From contig NC_012527.1 in the NCBI RefSeq assembly GCF_000020685.1, positions 260,712 to 324,711 on the forward strand: DNA of 64,000 bases, written 5' to 3'. Positions 63,769 to 64,000 of the stretch are shown here, piece by piece. The notes beneath the pieces were generated by a model. The model ran no database searches, had not been told where the DNA came from, and saw only the letters and a list, made by a program, of their open reading frames with translations. Origin of the DNA: Deinococcus deserti VCD115. Its GTDB lineage: Bacteria > Deinococcota > Deinococci > Deinococcales > Deinococcaceae. Made by a program: the position numbers and the translations under genes. Position 1 is the stretch's first letter. Each line of letters opens with the position of its first letter.

Positions 63769-64000
63769 ACACGCTGGATTCCACCACAATCGTAGTCTGA
63801 GAAGGATTCCCAGAAGTCAGAGTGATGTCCGGCCCTGTGCCACAAGCACTCAGGTGATTGCGCCAGTCCGCAGCAGAGTGAAGACGTAGCGTCAGGCTGG
63901 TATGGCGAGATACGGAACGAACGGTGGCGCCAGAGAACCGCCTGCTGTTCAGGCACTCCTCCCCTACCGGCTTAACGCAGCGTCACGCGCATACTCTTCT

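Overview
The window looks like a replicon-origin-bearing segment of a Deinococcus megaplasmid or secondary chromosome. The evidence is as follows. Coding DNA is GC-rich. An array of 15 same-direction 17-bp iterons lies directly before a replication initiator gene (45.88-48.03 kb). A lexA-like / imuB-like / DUF6504 / dnaE2 mutagenesis cassette is present, a gene order known from Deinococcus deserti. Several genes have a TANNNT hexamer only 5-7 nt before the start codon, the signature of leaderless mRNAs common in that genus. Genus assignment is inference from gene content; no database search was possible.

Layout: 0-8 kb holds isolated genes (a 49-aa acidic lipoprotein, an S10 carboxypeptidase, an acyl-CoA-dehydrogenase-fold monooxygenase, a PHB-depolymerase-type esterase, small hypotheticals). 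8-13 kb has aquaporin Z, a secreted protein with a copper-amine-oxidase N-terminal-like domain and a coiled-coil hypothetical. 14.0-23.9 kb is one tight sugar-acid operon: RpiR regulator, ABC binding protein and two permeases (no ATPase), FGGY kinase, KDPG-type aldolase, PfkB keto-deoxy sugar kinase, mannonate dehydratase, a second DgoA-like aldolase and galactonate dehydratase. 24.2-27.8 kb is a copper module: copA plus an uncharacterised 143-aa gene on one strand, copZ-csoR divergently on the other, sharing a control region with G/C-run operators. 28-33 kb holds an RND-pump remnant, glycerate 2-kinase, chromate transporter and a DUF3179 protein.

33.2-45 kb is more mosaic: a low-GC stretch with possible small membrane proteins, an IS5-family element with a -1 frameshift site, a PH-like protein, an OhrR-type MarR regulator without ohr, a GAF-GAF-GGDEF cyclase, a universal stress protein, a frameshifted methyltransferase, and an M20 peptidase / diaminopropionate ammonia-lyase pair. 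45.1-48.2 kb is the replication region. 48.2-50 kb holds a lipoprotein polysaccharide deacetylase.

50.8-56.1 kb carries the least understood system: a circularly permuted ATP-grasp enzyme, an alpha-E protein and a transglutaminase in one operon, with a second transglutaminase divergent from it and a small hypothetical beyond. 56.2-62.2 kb is a response regulator followed by the SOS-type mutasome operon. The window closes with a small hypothetical and an aldo/keto reductase.
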